Shown piece by piece: positions 49,840 to 60,854 of a stretch of DNA of 64,000 bases. How positions within the stretch are numbered: position 1 is the stretch's first letter; every line of letters starts with the position of its first letter. A program made the translations under genes and the position numbers. The notes under the pieces were generated by a model that worked only from the letters and a program-made list of their open reading frames with translations, was not told the origin of the DNA and searched no databases. The stretch lies in NCBI GenBank assembly GCA_026387665.1, contig JAPLLG010000007.1, positions 248,001 to 312,000 on the forward strand. Reading direction: 5' to 3'. The stretch comes from Nitrospirota bacterium (lineage in GTDB: Bacteria > Nitrospirota > Nitrospiria > Nitrospirales > Nitrospiraceae).

Positions 49840-51998
49840 CCAGACGCCACCACCTGCTCCCGCACTTCATCCGCCCGCATTTTCCCGCGCGTCCGCAAAT
49901 TCCGATACATCGCCAAGGCCCATAAGGGAAAATATTGGCAGTACCAATGGTAGCGGAGATAAAACACCCGGGGGAATCCGGTGCCGGTATGGCGGACCTC
50001 TTCCCAGGAACCGTCTTTCATTTGATGGCGCAGCAGATACTGGATGCCGCGCGCAACGCTGAAGGCATCGGTCATCCCAGCCGACATCAGCCCCATGATG
50101 GCCCAGGCTGTTTGGGAGGGGGTGCTGTCCCCCTTCCCGCTCCACTCAGGATCGTCGCCGTAGGAATGACAGGACTCGCCCCATCCGCCATCGGGATTCT
50201 GCTTCGACTCAAGCCAGGCGACGGCCCGACAGATATAGGGTTCCGAAAGGTCTACGCCGATCGCGCGAAGGCCGGCCAGCACAGACCAGGTGCCATAAAC
50301 ATAATTCACGCCCCACCGGCCGTACCAACTGCCGTCAGCCTCCTGCTCTCGCTTGAGGAACCGGAGGGCCGGCGCCACGGCTGGATGGGTCTGATCGTAG
50401 CCCAACGCCGCCAGCATCTCGAGACAACGTCCGGTCAAATCTGACGTGCTGGGATCGAGCAGCGCATGGTGGTCGGCAAAGGGAATGTAGTTGAAGACGA
50501 TGCGATTATTATCCTTGTCGTAGGCCCCCCACCCGCCATCGGACCCTTGCATGGCGAGGACCCAATTCGTCCCCCGCTGAATGGATTCTTGCAGATCGGC
50601 AGCCTGAGCCATCCGGACTTTCGAAAGCGCCATCAACACCACGGCTGAGTCGTCCACGTCGGGATAGAGCTCGTTTTCAAACTGGAAGTACCAGCCGCCC
50701 GGCTCCGCGTTCGGAGACGAAAACTTCCAATCGCCGACCAGCTTCGTCTGGCGCGAGGCCAGATAGACAGCCGCTTTCTGAAGCGAGGGATGATCCTGTG
50801 ACATCCCGGTTTCGATCAAGGCGTTCATGAGCAAGGCCGTATCCCAGATCGGCGAATGACAGGGCTGAAGATGCAGCGCCTCGACGCGCTGCTCGCCGAT
50901 CGACACGGTATCGTAGACTTCCAGCGCTTCGATTTCCTGAAACGCCTTTCGCACCAAGGGATCGTCGACCTCATAGCCTAGGCAGCGAAGGGCCACGATC
51001 GAATTCGCCATGGCCGGATAAATCGCCCCCAGTCCTCCGCTGCCCTTGATATGGTCCAACATCCAAGTGGCAGCCCTGTGCAAGGCCTTCTCTCGCAGCC
51101 AACTGAGCGGCATCTTGTCGTAAAGTTTGAGCACCCCGTCCAATTGAACGAAGAAATTATGCGGGGTGAACCATCGCTGGTCCTTATTGAAAGGCGGCAC
51201 GTCGCGATAACGAATCTGCGCCCGGGGGAAGAGATACAGTTCGTCAATCCCCTGCTCCGTGGGAATACGGCAGACGGGCCGATTCGCAAACACCACCAAC
51301 AAGGGAATCAAAACCGCGCGAGACCAATAGGAAATCGCATAGATGCTGAAATAGAACCGCTTCGGCAGGAGCATGATCTCCGGCGGCATGCTCGGGAGGC
51401 CTTCCCAATCGTACTGCTCGAACAGGGCCAAGGTGATTTTCGTAAAAACGTTCGCGGAGACCACGCCGCCCTTGGCATGAATGCAGTCGCGGGCCCGCAG
51501 CATGTAGGGCTCGTCGGCCGGAATTCCACTCAACTTCAATGCGAAATAGGCCTTCACCGACGCGCTGATCTCCGAGGGGCCTCCGTAGAAAATCGGCCAG
51601 CCACCATCGGGCAATTGCATGGCACGGAGATAGCGGACAGCCTTGCGCTCCCGCTCAGGATCGACCCGATCGAGAAACCGCCGCAACAGGATATATTCAG
51701 AGGTCAAAGTCGTATCGGCTTCGAGTTCGGCAACCCAATAGCCTTCAGACTCATGTTGTCTGAACAAAAACCAGGCTTGACTGCGTCTGACCGCGTCATC
51801 GAGCGCATCCACCTGACTGACTGAGTGGCTGGTGGGGCGGCGGGCCGCAATGTCGAGCGGTACGGAGAGCGGAGACTTATCCGACACCAACCGCAACGGT
51901 GGGGCCTTGGGCGACTCGGTCGCCAAGCCCAACTTCTCCGGAACGGAGACGAAGAGACTATCCGATAGGCGGCCTAGAAACGCTCGAATCAGGTTCAT
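49818..51998 (-). CDS. shc: Squalene-hopene cyclase
   Basis: 726-residue triterpene cyclase that folds squalene to hopene at the membrane. The catalytic acid motif DVDD is at residues 447-450 (YPDVDDSAVVLM). Several QW repeats are present (LPDGGWPIFYGG, QGSDGGWGAYDKDN, EADGSWYGRWGVNY, QNPDGGWGES, MKDGSWEE). The C-terminal TGTGFPRVFYLRYHWY closes the family signature. ATG 51998 starts the shc-hpnG-mlaEFDC-BamA-like operon. A palindrome overlaps its promoter (separate entry). Confidence 0.97.
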   Translation of the reverse strand: MNLIRAFLGRLSDSLFVSVPEKLGLATESPKAPPLRLVSDKSPLSVPLDIAARRPTSHSVSQVDALDDAVRRSQAWFLFRQHESEGYWVAELEADTTLTSEYILLRRFLDRVDPERERKAVRYLRAMQLPDGGWPIFYGGPSEISASVKAYFALKLSGIPADEPYMLRARDCIHAKGGVVSANVFTKITLALFEQYDWEGLPSMPPEIMLLPKRFYFSIYAISYWSRAVLIPLLVVFANRPVCRIPTEQGIDELYLFPRAQIRYRDVPPFNKDQRWFTPHNFFVQLDGVLKLYDKMPLSWLREKALHRAATWMLDHIKGSGGLGAIYPAMANSIVALRCLGYEVDDPLVRKAFQEIEALEVYDTVSIGEQRVEALHLQPCHSPIWDTALLMNALIETGMSQDHPSLQKAAVYLASRQTKLVGDWKFSSPNAEPGGWYFQFENELYPDVDDSAVVLMALSKVRMAQAADLQESIQRGTNWVLAMQGSDGGWGAYDKDNNRIVFNYIPFADHHALLDPSTSDLTGRCLEMLAALGYDQTHPAVAPALRFLKREQEADGSWYGRWGVNYVYGTWSVLAGLRAIGVDLSEPYICRAVAWLESKQNPDGGWGESCHSYGDDPEWSGKGDSTPSQTAWAIMGLMSAGMTDAFSVARGIQYLLRHQMKDGSWEEVRHTGTGFPRVFYLRYHWYCQYFPLWALAMYRNLRTRGKMRADEVREQVVASGCHRANP

Positions 51999-52095
51999 TA
52001 TCGTAATGGTCTATGGAAAATGTAGGTGGATGGAACAGCGCAGGTACTCTGCGTTGCGCCCATGAGGTTCGAGCGACGAGCGGCATATTTATCGC

Positions 52096-52142
52096 ATATA
52101 CCCGCATACGGGTATATACCAGACCCCCCTGCGTCGAGTCAA
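52096..52142 (-). promoter_or_regulatory. shc promoter with overlapping dyad operator
   Basis: Minus strand TTGACT (52137-52142) and TATATA (52113-52118), 18-base spacer. A perfect 9-bp inverted repeat (ATATACCCG-CATA-CGGGTATAT, 52096-52117) covers the -10 box and the start point, about 100 bases before the shc ATG. The TACCC...GGGTA core looks like CsoR/FrmR-type operators; no such regulator gene is in the window. Confidence 0.6.
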
Positions 52143-52197
52143 GAAATGCGGAACGGAAGTCCTTTGAAACACGAACGTTTTTGCCCGTCCTGTCTGT

Positions 52198-55100
52198 TCA
52201 AACGGACTGCAAATTTCCGAGTCTCACCGACACGATTTTCGAGATGCCTGGTTCTTCCATGGTCACCCCGAACAACGAATCGGCGATGGCCATCGTCCGC
52301 TTGTTGTGAGTAATGACCATAAACTGCGCCCCCTCGGAGAGCTCACGCAAGACGCCGGTAAAACGTCCGATATTCTCTTCGTCCAGCGGCGCGTCGATTT
52401 CGTCGAGGATGCAGAACGGCGTCGGCCTGATCAGGAAGCTCGCAAAGAGCAGAGCCATCGCCGTCAGGGTCTTCTCGCCACCCGAGAGCATCGTGATGCT
52501 CTTCAACCGTTTGCCCGGCGGTTGCACCACGATATCGACTCCAGGCTCCTGCGGTCCGCGCCCTTCCGTCGTCTCATCCGCCAGCACTTCAACCAACTGA
52601 AGTGCGGCCCTGCCACCGGGGAAGAACTTGACGAACACCTCACTGAACTTCTGTTGAAGCTCGGCGAACGTAGTGGCAAACATATCTTTTGTCGTGAGGT
52701 TGATCCGCTGAATGATTTCCTTCAACGAACTGATCGACGTGGAGAGATCCTGCTCCTGCGTCGTCAGGAACCGATACCGCTCATCCAACTCTTGATGCTC
52801 ATGAATAGCCGCCAGATTGATCGGGCCGAGACGGTCAAGCTTCTCGCGAAGCTTCTGCAACTGCTCTCTCAGCGCCACCTCGTCCACGACCGGTTGCTCT
52901 TCCGGCACAGGCGCCTCCCCGAGGGACAGTTGCTCATCCGTCATCTCTACAATTGGCGCATTAAGCAGCGTCGCAAGGTCAACCTGGTAGGTTCCAAACA
53001 GCGTGGATTCGACCGTGCCCAATTGCACCCGAACTTCCGCCTTCTTGACCTCCAGCGCCATGCGGGACTCGCGAAGAGACGAGACCACGTGGCGCACCTC
53101 CTCCAATCCGGCATCGAGCTGATGCGCCAAGGCCATGTCCTGCGCCTGAGCTTCTTGCAGCTCGACCAACTGGGCCTTGACCAGGGCGGACGACTCACTC
53201 AGCCCACGGCAACGCTCTTCTTGCTGCTCCCGTTCAATCCGGCTCTGCTCGATCGAAACCGCGAGTCCCTCGACATGGCGCGTCAAGGCCTCAATCCGCA
53301 CGGTCGCGTCCTGTTGCTGCTGCGAAAGCCGCAGGAGGTCGCGCCGGTGATGTTCGCGGGTCGTTCTGATTTCCTGCGCCACCAATTGCGCCTCGGTGAA
53401 TCGCTGCTGGAGCCCTTGCGTATCCTGGTCGATCTGCGCCACCCGGTCGCGCACGCGACCGACCTCGGCTTCCTGGCCTGCCTTCTCCGCCATCCACTGG
53501 GCGAGCTGCGCCTGCGTGGATTGCACCTCATGATTGAGCCGCTGCACCTCGGCTGAGCCTCGCTGCGCATCATTCGTCAAGGTATCGATCCGCCTGGTCA
53601 AATCTCCCAGCACATGCTGGAGCCCGGCTTCGTCTTTTTGCAGTGAGAGCCCGCGCATTTCCGCGTTCCGCAGCGACTCCACCAGTTGCCGGCTCTGCTC
53701 GCGCAACTCCTGTCCCTGCACCAGCAATCGTTCCCGCCGCTGTTTGCCCTCTTCAACAGCCCCGGTCAGAGCGGCGCGCTGCGCGTCCAGGTGCAGCACC
53801 TCTCGGCGCCGCTGCAACAGACCTCCGGTCTCACTGACCTGTCCGCCCGTCATCACTCCGGCTGCATCCAACACTTCCCCTGCGCGCGTAACAAGGACTG
53901 GCCCATCGGGAGCCGCATAGGATTGCTGCGCCCACAAGGTCGTGGCATCCGTGAGCGTCTCCACGAATAGGATCCGGTCGAACAGATAGTCACGGGCCGC
54001 TTCACGCTCACCCTGCACAGAAATCAAATCGACCGCGCGGCCGATCACCCCGGACTGGCCCTCCAACGCAGGCCACCAGGATTGTGACGCCGCGTCCCGA
54101 GCGGCCCAACGAGGCTGCTGCGGAATGAAGGTGCCCCGACCGAGATCTTTCCCTTTGAGAAACGCAATCGCCTCACAAGCCGCGGCAGGGCTATCGACAA
54201 ACCAGCCCTTCACCCGCTCGCCCAAAATCGCTTCCACCGCCCGGTCCCAGCCTGCGGGCACGACCAGCCATTCGGCAATCGCATCACGAACCCCGGCACA
54301 GGCCTTGAGGGCCGTGGACTCTTCGTCGCCGCGCCGCCCATATCCCATATCTTCCTGCAACACGCCTTGCAACGTCCGGAGATGCGAATCGACTGAGGCC
54401 AGCTCTTCCGACTGGCGCAAGACCGACTGATCGACTTCGACCAGCTCGGCCGCGACATGCTCGCTCGACTCCTCTACCGCCTGCCGCTGCCGGCGCAGAT
54501 CCGCAACCAACTGCTCTGCCTCCTGGCAGGCCTGCTGGAGCGTCTGGCGCTTATCCGCGGCGGTCACATGCTGCAGACGAAAATCTTCCTGTTCACGAAC
54601 CAGCCGCGCCTCACGATCCGCCGCTTCTTGAATGCGCGTCGCCAATTGCACCAGCGTCTGTTCGGTATTGGCGACCAGCACCGCCAGATTGAGGACGTCC
54701 CGACGCCCTCGTTCCTCTTCAGCCAGGGCAGCGGTTCGTTGCTGAACCAGCTCCTTCATTTCCCCCTCGAGCGTGGCGAAGGCCTGCTCCCGCTCCGTAC
54801 ATTCACGCTCCAATGCGACCAGCATGTCCTCGAGGGCTGCCGCTTCCACTGCGCTCTGCTGCTGCTCCTGGGTCAGGCGTTCGAGTTCCTGCCCTCCCTG
54901 GCTCTGCTGCTGCGCATAGAGCTCACCGCGATTACGCTCGACTTCCGACGCCGTCAAGGCCTGACTCTGTTGCTGCTCGAGCTTCGACAGCTCATCCCGC
55001 CGCTGCCCGATCGCCTCGCTCGCCGTGGCAATTGCAAATTTGACCTGCTCAAGCTCGGCATTCAAACGCGCCAGCTCAGCGGCCTGTCCTGACTCGCGAT

Positions 55101-55884
55101 CCTCCAGCTGTTGCAGCTCCGCCTCGACATCCGTGATCGTCGCGCGAAGGACACGATATTCGTTCGTAAGCAGCTGGATCTCCAGCGACTTGGCCTCTTG
55201 ATGCAATGTTTGATAGGACCGCGCCTGCCGTGCTTGCCGCTCAAGCGAATTCAACTGCTTCTTCACCTCGGCGATAATGTCCCGCACGCGCAAGAGGTTT
55301 TGCTGCGTCGAATCCAACTTGCGCAATGCCTCCGCCTTTTGCTTCTTATAGCGAATGATGCCGGCAGTTTCTTCGATCAACTCGCGCCTATCTTGTGGCG
55401 AGGCATTGAGGATCTGATCGATTTGCCCCTGGGCAATGACCGTGTGCCCCTTGGTCCCGGCCCTGGTGTCCAACAGGATGCTCCGGACATCCTTCAACCG
55501 GCAGACAGTCTTATTGATGAGGTATTCGCTCTCGCCATTCCGATAGAGACGGCGCGTAATCATCAGCTCCTGATATTCCGACAGTTGGCTCGACAAATTG
55601 GACTGGGGGTCCACATTGATCCGGTCCAGTCCGCTGATCACGAGCGAAACCTCGGCCATACCGAGCGGCTTCCGCAACTCAGTGCCGTTAAAAATCACAT
55701 CTTCCATCTTCTCGCTGCGCAGCGCCTTCGTGCTCTGCTCACCAAGCACCCAGAGGATCGAGTCCACGACATTGCTCTTTCCGCTCCCGTTCGGCCCCAC
55801 GATGGCGGTGACGCCATCCGGGAATTGAATCTTGGCTTCAGCGAACGACTTAAACCCCAGCATCTCAAGGGATTTCAGATACAT
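52198..55884 (-). CDS. smc: Chromosome segregation protein SMC
   Basis: 1228-residue condensin ATPase. N-terminal Walker A GPNGSGKS (30-37), two long coiled coils, a globular hinge (about 510-650, including [19 protein letters not shown]), and a C-terminal head with signature [17 protein letters not shown] and Walker [16 protein letters not shown]. Slightly longer than the usual ~1180 residues. No ScpA/ScpB gene is in the window. It probably starts a single-gene unit; shc downstream has its own promoter. Confidence 0.97.
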   Translation of the reverse strand: MYLKSLEMLGFKSFAEAKIQFPDGVTAIVGPNGSGKSNVVDSILWVLGEQSTKALRSEKMEDVIFNGTELRKPLGMAEVSLVISGLDRINVDPQSNLSSQLSEYQELMITRRLYRNGESEYLINKTVCRLKDVRSILLDTRAGTKGHTVIAQGQIDQILNASPQDRRELIEETAGIIRYKKQKAEALRKLDSTQQNLLRVRDIIAEVKKQLNSLERQARQARSYQTLHQEAKSLEIQLLTNEYRVLRATITDVEAELQQLEDRESGQAAELARLNAELEQVKFAIATASEAIGQRRDELSKLEQQQSQALTASEVERNRGELYAQQQSQGGQELERLTQEQQQSAVEAAALEDMLVALERECTEREQAFATLEGEMKELVQQRTAALAEEERGRRDVLNLAVLVANTEQTLVQLATRIQEAADREARLVREQEDFRLQHVTAADKRQTLQQACQEAEQLVADLRRQRQAVEESSEHVAAELVEVDQSVLRQSEELASVDSHLRTLQGVLQEDMGYGRRGDEESTALKACAGVRDAIAEWLVVPAGWDRAVEAILGERVKGWFVDSPAAACEAIAFLKGKDLGRGTFIPQQPRWAARDAASQSWWPALEGQSGVIGRAVDLISVQGEREAARDYLFDRILFVETLTDATTLWAQQSYAAPDGPVLVTRAGEVLDAAGVMTGGQVSETGGLLQRRREVLHLDAQRAALTGAVEEGKQRRERLLVQGQELREQSRQLVESLRNAEMRGLSLQKDEAGLQHVLGDLTRRIDTLTNDAQRGSAEVQRLNHEVQSTQAQLAQWMAEKAGQEAEVGRVRDRVAQIDQDTQGLQQRFTEAQLVAQEIRTTREHHRRDLLRLSQQQQDATVRIEALTRHVEGLAVSIEQSRIEREQQEERCRGLSESSALVKAQLVELQEAQAQDMALAHQLDAGLEEVRHVVSSLRESRMALEVKKAEVRVQLGTVESTLFGTYQVDLATLLNAPIVEMTDEQLSLGEAPVPEEQPVVDEVALREQLQKLREKLDRLGPINLAAIHEHQELDERYRFLTTQEQDLSTSISSLKEIIQRINLTTKDMFATTFAELQQKFSEVFVKFFPGGRAALQLVEVLADETTEGRGPQEPGVDIVVQPPGKRLKSITMLSGGEKTLTAMALLFASFLIRPTPFCILDEIDAPLDEENIGRFTGVLRELSEGAQFMVITHNKRTMAIADSLFGVTMEEPGISKIVSVRLGNLQSV

Positions 55885-56048
55885 CGGCGACTCCTTCGGT
55901 AGCGTGTCTCGAAAGAACTCAAGCGGGAGAATGTCGAATTTTGTAGCACAGGGCTAACAAGAAATCAAAGAAAAATACTGCCAGTGGTAGGCAGGCAGAC
56001 GAGGACCTACAACATTTAGGGAGAGGGTGCTATGGCGACGAAAATCTG

Positions 56049-57011
56049 CTACCCGGCCTGAACCCCGACAGACTTGTTGGAAGACTCAATAGTAATCAGC
56101 TCTTTAGGGAGGAGAAACTCGACGTCTTCTTCGACCACGGTCAGGTCTTCGACCTCTGCCGGGCCGAAGGTCTTGAGGTAGGTCACCACCTCTTCAACTA
56201 AGACTTCCGGAGCCGAGGCACCGGCGGTAATCCCAACCGCTTTCACATTCGAAAGCCAAATGGGATTGATGTCGGAGGCGGCATCGATCAAGTAGGAGGC
56301 GATCCCGCACCGCTCCCCTAATTCCCGCAACCGGTTGGAATTCGAACTATTAGGCGACCCGATGACCAGAATGACATCCACCAGCGAGGAGAGCGCCTTC
56401 ACCGCATTCTGGCGATTCTGTGTCGCGTAGCAAATATCTTCCTGATGGGGCCCCTTGATATGCGGAAACCGTTTATTAAGCGCACCGACGATATCCCGGC
56501 ATTCATCGACGCTCAACGTCGTTTGCGTGACATAGGACAAATCGTGGGTATTCTCGACCTGCAGCTTCTCGACATCTTCCACCGAGGAGACCAGATGGAA
56601 CTTGTCCGGGATCTGCCCGAGCGTTCCGATCACTTCGGGATGGCCGGCATGGCCGATCAGGATGAGGTCATAGCCCTGTGTATAGTCGCGATTGACCTCG
56701 TTATGGACCTTGATGACCAGCGGACAAGTGGCATCGATCACATGCAGCCGGCGCCGATTCGCTTCGTCCCAGACCGACTTGGCAACGCCATGGGCACTGA
56801 AGATCACGACGGACCCTTCCGGCACTTCTCCCAATTCTTCCACGAACACGGCACCCTTGGTGCGAAGCGAGTTCACCACATGCCGGCTATGGACGATTTC
56901 GTGCCGCACATAGATCGGCGCGCCGTACTTCTTCAACGAGAGATCAACGATATCGATCGCGCGGTCGACTCCGGCGCAAAACCCGCGTGGATTGGCGAGA
57001 TAGATCTTCAT
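56049..57011 (-). CDS. ispH: 4-hydroxy-3-methylbut-2-enyl diphosphate reductase
   Basis: 320-residue final MEP-pathway enzyme (LytB), a [4Fe-4S] protein making IPP and DMAPP. Cluster cysteines: Cys12 ([13 protein letters not shown]), [12 protein letters not shown] and [32 protein letters not shown] and the C-terminal [13 protein letters not shown] are present. ATG 57011 has AAGG seven bases upstream. A 12-residue tail after the core ([11 protein letters not shown]) is present. It stands alone, divergent from phoB. Confidence 0.97.
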   Translation of the reverse strand: MKIYLANPRGFCAGVDRAIDIVDLSLKKYGAPIYVRHEIVHSRHVVNSLRTKGAVFVEELGEVPEGSVVIFSAHGVAKSVWDEANRRRLHVIDATCPLVIKVHNEVNRDYTQGYDLILIGHAGHPEVIGTLGQIPDKFHLVSSVEDVEKLQVENTHDLSYVTQTTLSVDECRDIVGALNKRFPHIKGPHQEDICYATQNRQNAVKALSSLVDVILVIGSPNSSNSNRLRELGERCGIASYLIDAASDINPIWLSNVKAVGITAGASAPEVLVEEVVTYLKTFGPAEVEDLTVVEEDVEFLLPKELITIESSNKSVGVQAG

Positions 57012-57162
57012 CAGGATACCTTCCCTTCGTCCCCATATACGCACAAATCATTGCCGTTCACCTTACGTCAGAGCAGCCGGCTCCGTCAACATAATTGGCC
57101 CCGATCGACAGGCCCTGTCGGCCTCTGATCGGCCCCCGGCATACCAGTCCTTCCCGCCAGTC

Positions 57163-57191
57163 TTGACAGTCTGCCCCCTCACCCGTAGGCT
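57163..57191 (+). promoter_or_regulatory. Candidate phoB promoter
   Basis: TTGACA (57163-57168) and TAGGCT (57186-57191), spacing 17. The predicted start point would be only about six bases before the phoB ATG at 57205, giving an almost leaderless mRNA, consistent with the lack of a ribosome site. Confidence 0.5.
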
Positions 57192-57204
57192 GGCGCCACC
57201 AACC

Positions 57205-57915
57205 ATGCCAAGCCCTGGACACAAAAAAATCCTCATCGTCGAAGATGAGCAGGACATTCTCCAATTGATCACCCTCTACTTAGAGAAAGAGGGCTTTCGA
57301 ACCGTATCGGCTAAAACTGGAGCAGAAGGCCTCCGGCAAGTGAAACAGGAAAAGCCGGATCTGGTCGTCCTCGACTTGATGCTGCCAGAGATGGACGGCC
57401 TGGAGGTTTGCAAACGCTTGAGATCCGCTCCGGACACGGCGCTGCTCCCCATCATCATGTTGACCGCCAAGGCGGAGGAGTCCGACACAATCATTGGGCT
57501 GGAGCTGGGAGCCGACGACTACGTCACCAAACCCTTCAGCCCCAAAACTTTGGTCGCCCGCGTCAAAGCCCTCTTCCGGCGGCTGGAGCGAAAACCGAGC
57601 GAGAACCCCGCCCAATATCACTATGGCGACCTCGTCATGGATCTGGCGCGGCACGAAGTCCGGGTGCAGAGCACCGAGGTTCCCCTCACGGCGAAAGAGT
57701 TCGGCCTGCTCGAACAGCTCTTGCGCAATCCCGGCCGGGTCCTGACGAGGGAAATCCTCCTGAGCACCATTTGGGGGTACGACTACTACGGGACGACAAG
57801 GACCGTCGATGTCCATGTCCGCAGACTCAAACAGAAGCTCCCCTCGCTCAACGACGCGATCATGTCTGTCAAATCTCTAGGCTATAAACTCAAAGAGTTG
57901 GATCCGTCAGCATGA
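57205..57915 (+). CDS. phoB: PhoB-type response regulator
   Basis: 236-residue OmpR/PhoB-family regulator. Receiver domain with acidic pair Glu13/Asp14, phospho-acceptor Asp57 (VVLDLMLPEMDG) and the Lys of VTKPF; DNA-binding winged helix from about 135 (LTAKEFGLLEQLLRNPGRVLTRE, RTVDVHVRRLKQKL). Its stop overlaps the sensor kinase start (ATGA). Neighbouring pit suggests phosphate control, though no Pho box was identified. Naming as PhoB is by context and similarity. Confidence 0.88.
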   Translation: MPSPGHKKILIVEDEQDILQLITLYLEKEGFRTVSAKTGAEGLRQVKQEKPDLVVLDLMLPEMDGLEVCKRLRSAPDTALLPIIMLTAKAEESDTIIGLELGADDYVTKPFSPKTLVARVKALFRRLERKPSENPAQYHYGDLVMDLARHEVRVQSTEVPLTAKEFGLLEQLLRNPGRVLTREILLSTIWGYDYYGTTRTVDVHVRRLKQKLPSLNDAIMSVKSLGYKLKELDPSA

Positions 57916-59750
57916 CCCTCTCCATCCGGTGGAAGGTCACAATTGGAACCCTGCTGGTCCTCGCCTGCGGACTGCTCATCGCCCGCACCCTGGCGATTCG
58001 TTCCCTTGAACAACAGGAAATCGTCCGCTCGAAACAGATACTGGAGACGCGAACCAGCCTCGTCGCCTACGGACTGCAACCGTTTCTGGCGCAACCACGC
58101 ACCCCGGCTTCGACCGCCCAGCTACAAACAGCCATACGGGATCTCAGCTCGCTGGCCCTCGCGCGTATAACCGTCGTCGCTCCCGATGGACAGGTGTTGG
58201 CCGACAGCGCCGTGCCGGACAGCAGCCTCGCGGCGGTGGAGAACCATCTGGCGCGGACGGAAATTCAGCAAGCGATGGCCACAGGACGAGGGACGGACCT
58301 GCGCAGGAGCCACACCACCGGTGAGCGCACTCTTTATCTGGCGATCGGATTGCCCAGCCAGAATCAGGCGGCGCCCTCCGTCTTCTTGCGGCTCGGGCTG
58401 CCAATGACCACCTTCGACCGTGAAGTGGACAAGTTGCACAAGAACCTGGCCCTCGCCTTCGGGATCGCCTTCCTGATTGCCATCGCGCTGAGCGTGGGGC
58501 TCGCGCGCAGCATCACGAAGCCCCTCTCCGATATTGCAATCGCCGCGCGGCAGCTGGCGGGCGGCGATCACGACGTTCGCATCAGAACCGGATCGCGGGA
58601 TGAGGTCGGCCTCCTGGCCGACACGCTCAACCAGATGACGGACCAGCTAAAAGCCAAGATCCATGAACTCTCCGAAGACCGGGGCCAACTCCTGGCCATG
58701 CTGACCTCGATGGTCGAAGGCGTGATGGTTCTGGACGATCGTGGCCGCATCCTCCAAGTGAATCCGGCCTTGGAACGCATGTTCGCCGTCACACGATCGG
58801 AGACCCGCGGACGCCCCTCGTCCGATGTATTCAGACATCCCGAGTTGAATACGCTGATCGCAACCGTGCTCGCCACGAGAACCGGACAGCAAGACGAGAT
58901 CGTCCTGCTGCCGGGGGGGCAATGTCTCCACATCGAAGCGGCGATCGCAGGCGGAGAGCGGGAGAACGACGCCTGCGCGATCCTCGTCTTCCACGACATC
59001 ACCGAACTCCGGCGGCTGGAAACCATTCGAAAAGATTTCGTCGCCAACGTCTCACATGAACTCCGAACCCCCCTCACCTCGATCAAGGGCTATGTCGAAG
59101 CCCTGCTCGACGGCGGGAAAGACGATCCGGCGACCAGCGCCAAGTTCCTGGATATCATCCTCAAGCAAAGCGACCGGCTGAATTTGATCCTGGAAGACCT
59201 CCTCCAGCTCTCACGAATCGAATCGGGAAAGATCCAGTTCAAGCGGGACCCCCTGCCGATCCAGCGAGTCATCGAACGGACGCTAGCCATGATCAAGCCC
59301 GTAGCGGACAAGAAGGGGCACCAACTCGTGTCGCAGGTGACTGACGGTCTGCCTCCGGTGCTCGGCGATGAAGACCGGCTGATGCAAGTCCTCTCCAACT
59401 TGCTCGATAACGCCGTCAAATACACCGTCGAGCGAGGCACCATCACCGTCGCGGCCCGCCCGGTTTTTGACAAGACCGAACGGCCTACGCTGACCACGGC
59501 GGTCGAGCTAAGCGTGACCGATACCGGCATCGGCATCCCCGAACGGGATCGTCCTCGCATCTTCGAACGATTCTATCGAGTCGATAAGGCCCGCTCGCGG
59601 GAATTAGGCGGCACAGGGCTCGGGCTGGCGATCGTCAAACACATCGTCGAGGGGCTGGGAGGGCGGGTGTGGGTCGAGGCAAACATTCCAACCGGCAGCC
59701 GCTTTGTCGTCCGGCTGCCCGCGCAACCGATCAATCCACCGGTTAGCTGA
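57912..59750 (+). CDS. phoR: PhoR-type sensor histidine kinase
   Basis: 612 residues. TM1 (about 8-26), a periplasmic domain (about 27-172), TM2 (about 175-195), HAMP, a PAS domain (about 250-355: MLTSMVEGVMVLDDRGRILQVNPA), HisKA with His382 (FVANVSHELRTPLTSIKGY) and HATPase (NLLDNAVKYT, VTDTGIGIP, GGTGLGLAIVKHIVEG). It phosphorylates the coupled response regulator. A periplasmic domain this large is unlike enteric PhoR and resembles stimulus-sensing forms. The 3' end overlaps the convergent pit gene by eight bases. Confidence 0.92.
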   Translation: MTLSIRWKVTIGTLLVLACGLLIARTLAIRSLEQQEIVRSKQILETRTSLVAYGLQPFLAQPRTPASTAQLQTAIRDLSSLALARITVVAPDGQVLADSAVPDSSLAAVENHLARTEIQQAMATGRGTDLRRSHTTGERTLYLAIGLPSQNQAAPSVFLRLGLPMTTFDREVDKLHKNLALAFGIAFLIAIALSVGLARSITKPLSDIAIAARQLAGGDHDVRIRTGSRDEVGLLADTLNQMTDQLKAKIHELSEDRGQLLAMLTSMVEGVMVLDDRGRILQVNPALERMFAVTRSETRGRPSSDVFRHPELNTLIATVLATRTGQQDEIVLLPGGQCLHIEAAIAGGERENDACAILVFHDITELRRLETIRKDFVANVSHELRTPLTSIKGYVEALLDGGKDDPATSAKFLDIILKQSDRLNLILEDLLQLSRIESGKIQFKRDPLPIQRVIERTLAMIKPVADKKGHQLVSQVTDGLPPVLGDEDRLMQVLSNLLDNAVKYTVERGTITVAARPVFDKTERPTLTTAVELSVTDTGIGIPERDRPRIFERFYRVDKARSRELGGTGLGLAIVKHIVEGLGGRVWVEANIPTGSRFVVRLPAQPINPPVS

Positions 59751-60735
59751 ATCTGGTCACAATCACATAGATGAGCGACCCCAGCAGGGCGGAGCCAGGC
59801 AGTGTGAAAACCCAGGCGTAGAGGATTCTGGTGGTGAGCCCCCAGCGGACCGCCGAGAGCCGTTTGATCGCGCCAACCCCCATGACCGAGGTCGTGATGG
59901 TCTGAGTCGTACTCACCGGCAGACCGATGTGGGCCGTCACGAGCAGCACCGCTGCCGCGCCGGTCTCCGCCGCAAACCCGTGCACCGGCTCCAGCTTCAC
60001 GATGCCCATCCCCAGCGTCCGGACGATCTGCCACCCGCCCACCGCCGTACCCAATCCCATCGCCACCGCGCAGGCGCCGATCACCCATCCCGGCACCTCA
60101 CCGGAAGGAATCTGCCCGGCAGAGAGCAGGGCCAGCGTAATGATCCCCATGGCCTTCTGCGCGTCGTTGGCCCCGTGACTGAAGGCCATGAAACAGGCGG
60201 ACACGAGCTGCAGCCGTTTGAACAGCCGCGTGGCCAGGCTCCTGGTCACGCGAAAACAGACCCAACTGATCAGCACCATCAACGAGAGTCCGATGGCAAA
60301 ACCGAAGAACGGCGCGAGCACCATGGCTTCCATCACAGGCCGGAGCCCGGACCACTTCACCATGGTCCAGCCTCCATGGGTCACCGCCGCCCCGACCAGG
60401 CCGCCGATCAAGGCGTGAGAAGAGCTGGTCGGCAAACCCAACAACAACGTAAAGAGATTCCAGAGGATCGCACCGGCCAAGGCCGCCGCCACCACTTCCT
60501 GGGTGACTAAAGCCGGATTGACGATTCCCGACCCCACCATCTTGGCCACAGCAGTCGACATGAAGGCCCCGGCCACATTGAGGACGCCGGCCGCCATGAC
60601 CGCCACAAAGGGACTCACGACTCTCGTCGAAACGACGGTCGCAATCGCATTGGCGCTATCATGCCACCCGTTCGAAAAGTCGAACAGGAGCGCCAGCACC
60701 ACGACCACCAATAACATTCCGGTCAGTTCAGGCAT
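59743..60735 (-). CDS. pit: Low-affinity inorganic phosphate transporter (PiT family)
   Basis: 330-residue membrane protein with ten or so helices. The two PiT signatures are FDFSNGWHDSANAIATVVSTRV near the N-terminus and AFSHGANDAQKAMGIITLAL in the middle; GLPTSSSHALIGGLVGAA and GLPVSTTQTITTSVMGVG are the paired repeats. It imports phosphate (as metal-phosphate) by cation symport. The DUF47 gene upstream is its usual partner. Convergent with phoR. Confidence 0.95.
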   Translation of the reverse strand: MPELTGMLLVVVVLALLFDFSNGWHDSANAIATVVSTRVVSPFVAVMAAGVLNVAGAFMSTAVAKMVGSGIVNPALVTQEVVAAALAGAILWNLFTLLLGLPTSSSHALIGGLVGAAVTHGGWTMVKWSGLRPVMEAMVLAPFFGFAIGLSLMVLISWVCFRVTRSLATRLFKRLQLVSACFMAFSHGANDAQKAMGIITLALLSAGQIPSGEVPGWVIGACAVAMGLGTAVGGWQIVRTLGMGIVKLEPVHGFAAETGAAAVLLVTAHIGLPVSTTQTITTSVMGVGAIKRLSAVRWGLTTRILYAWVFTLPGSALLGSLIYVIVTRFS

Positions 60736-60743
60736 GATCCATC

Positions 60744-60850
60744 CGTGAAACGTGAGACGTAAAAGGTGAAAGGTCCGGAATCATTTTGGCAGGGACAGAA
60801 CGATCATGACGCTCTCTCTTGCCTCCACGTTTCACCTTTCACGTCTTACG
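60744..60850. repeat. Inverted heptameric tandem repeats
   Basis: 60744-60778 reads as five 7-base units (CGTGAAA CGTGAGA CGTAAAA GGTGAAA GGTCCGG) and 60823-60850 as four units on the opposite strand (CGTAAGA CGTGAAA GGTGAAA CGTGGAG). They face each other across 44 bases in the pit/DUF47 gap. A short relative (TGTGAAACGTAAAA) occurs near 40215. Confidence 0.6.
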
Positions 60851-60854
60851 TGCA

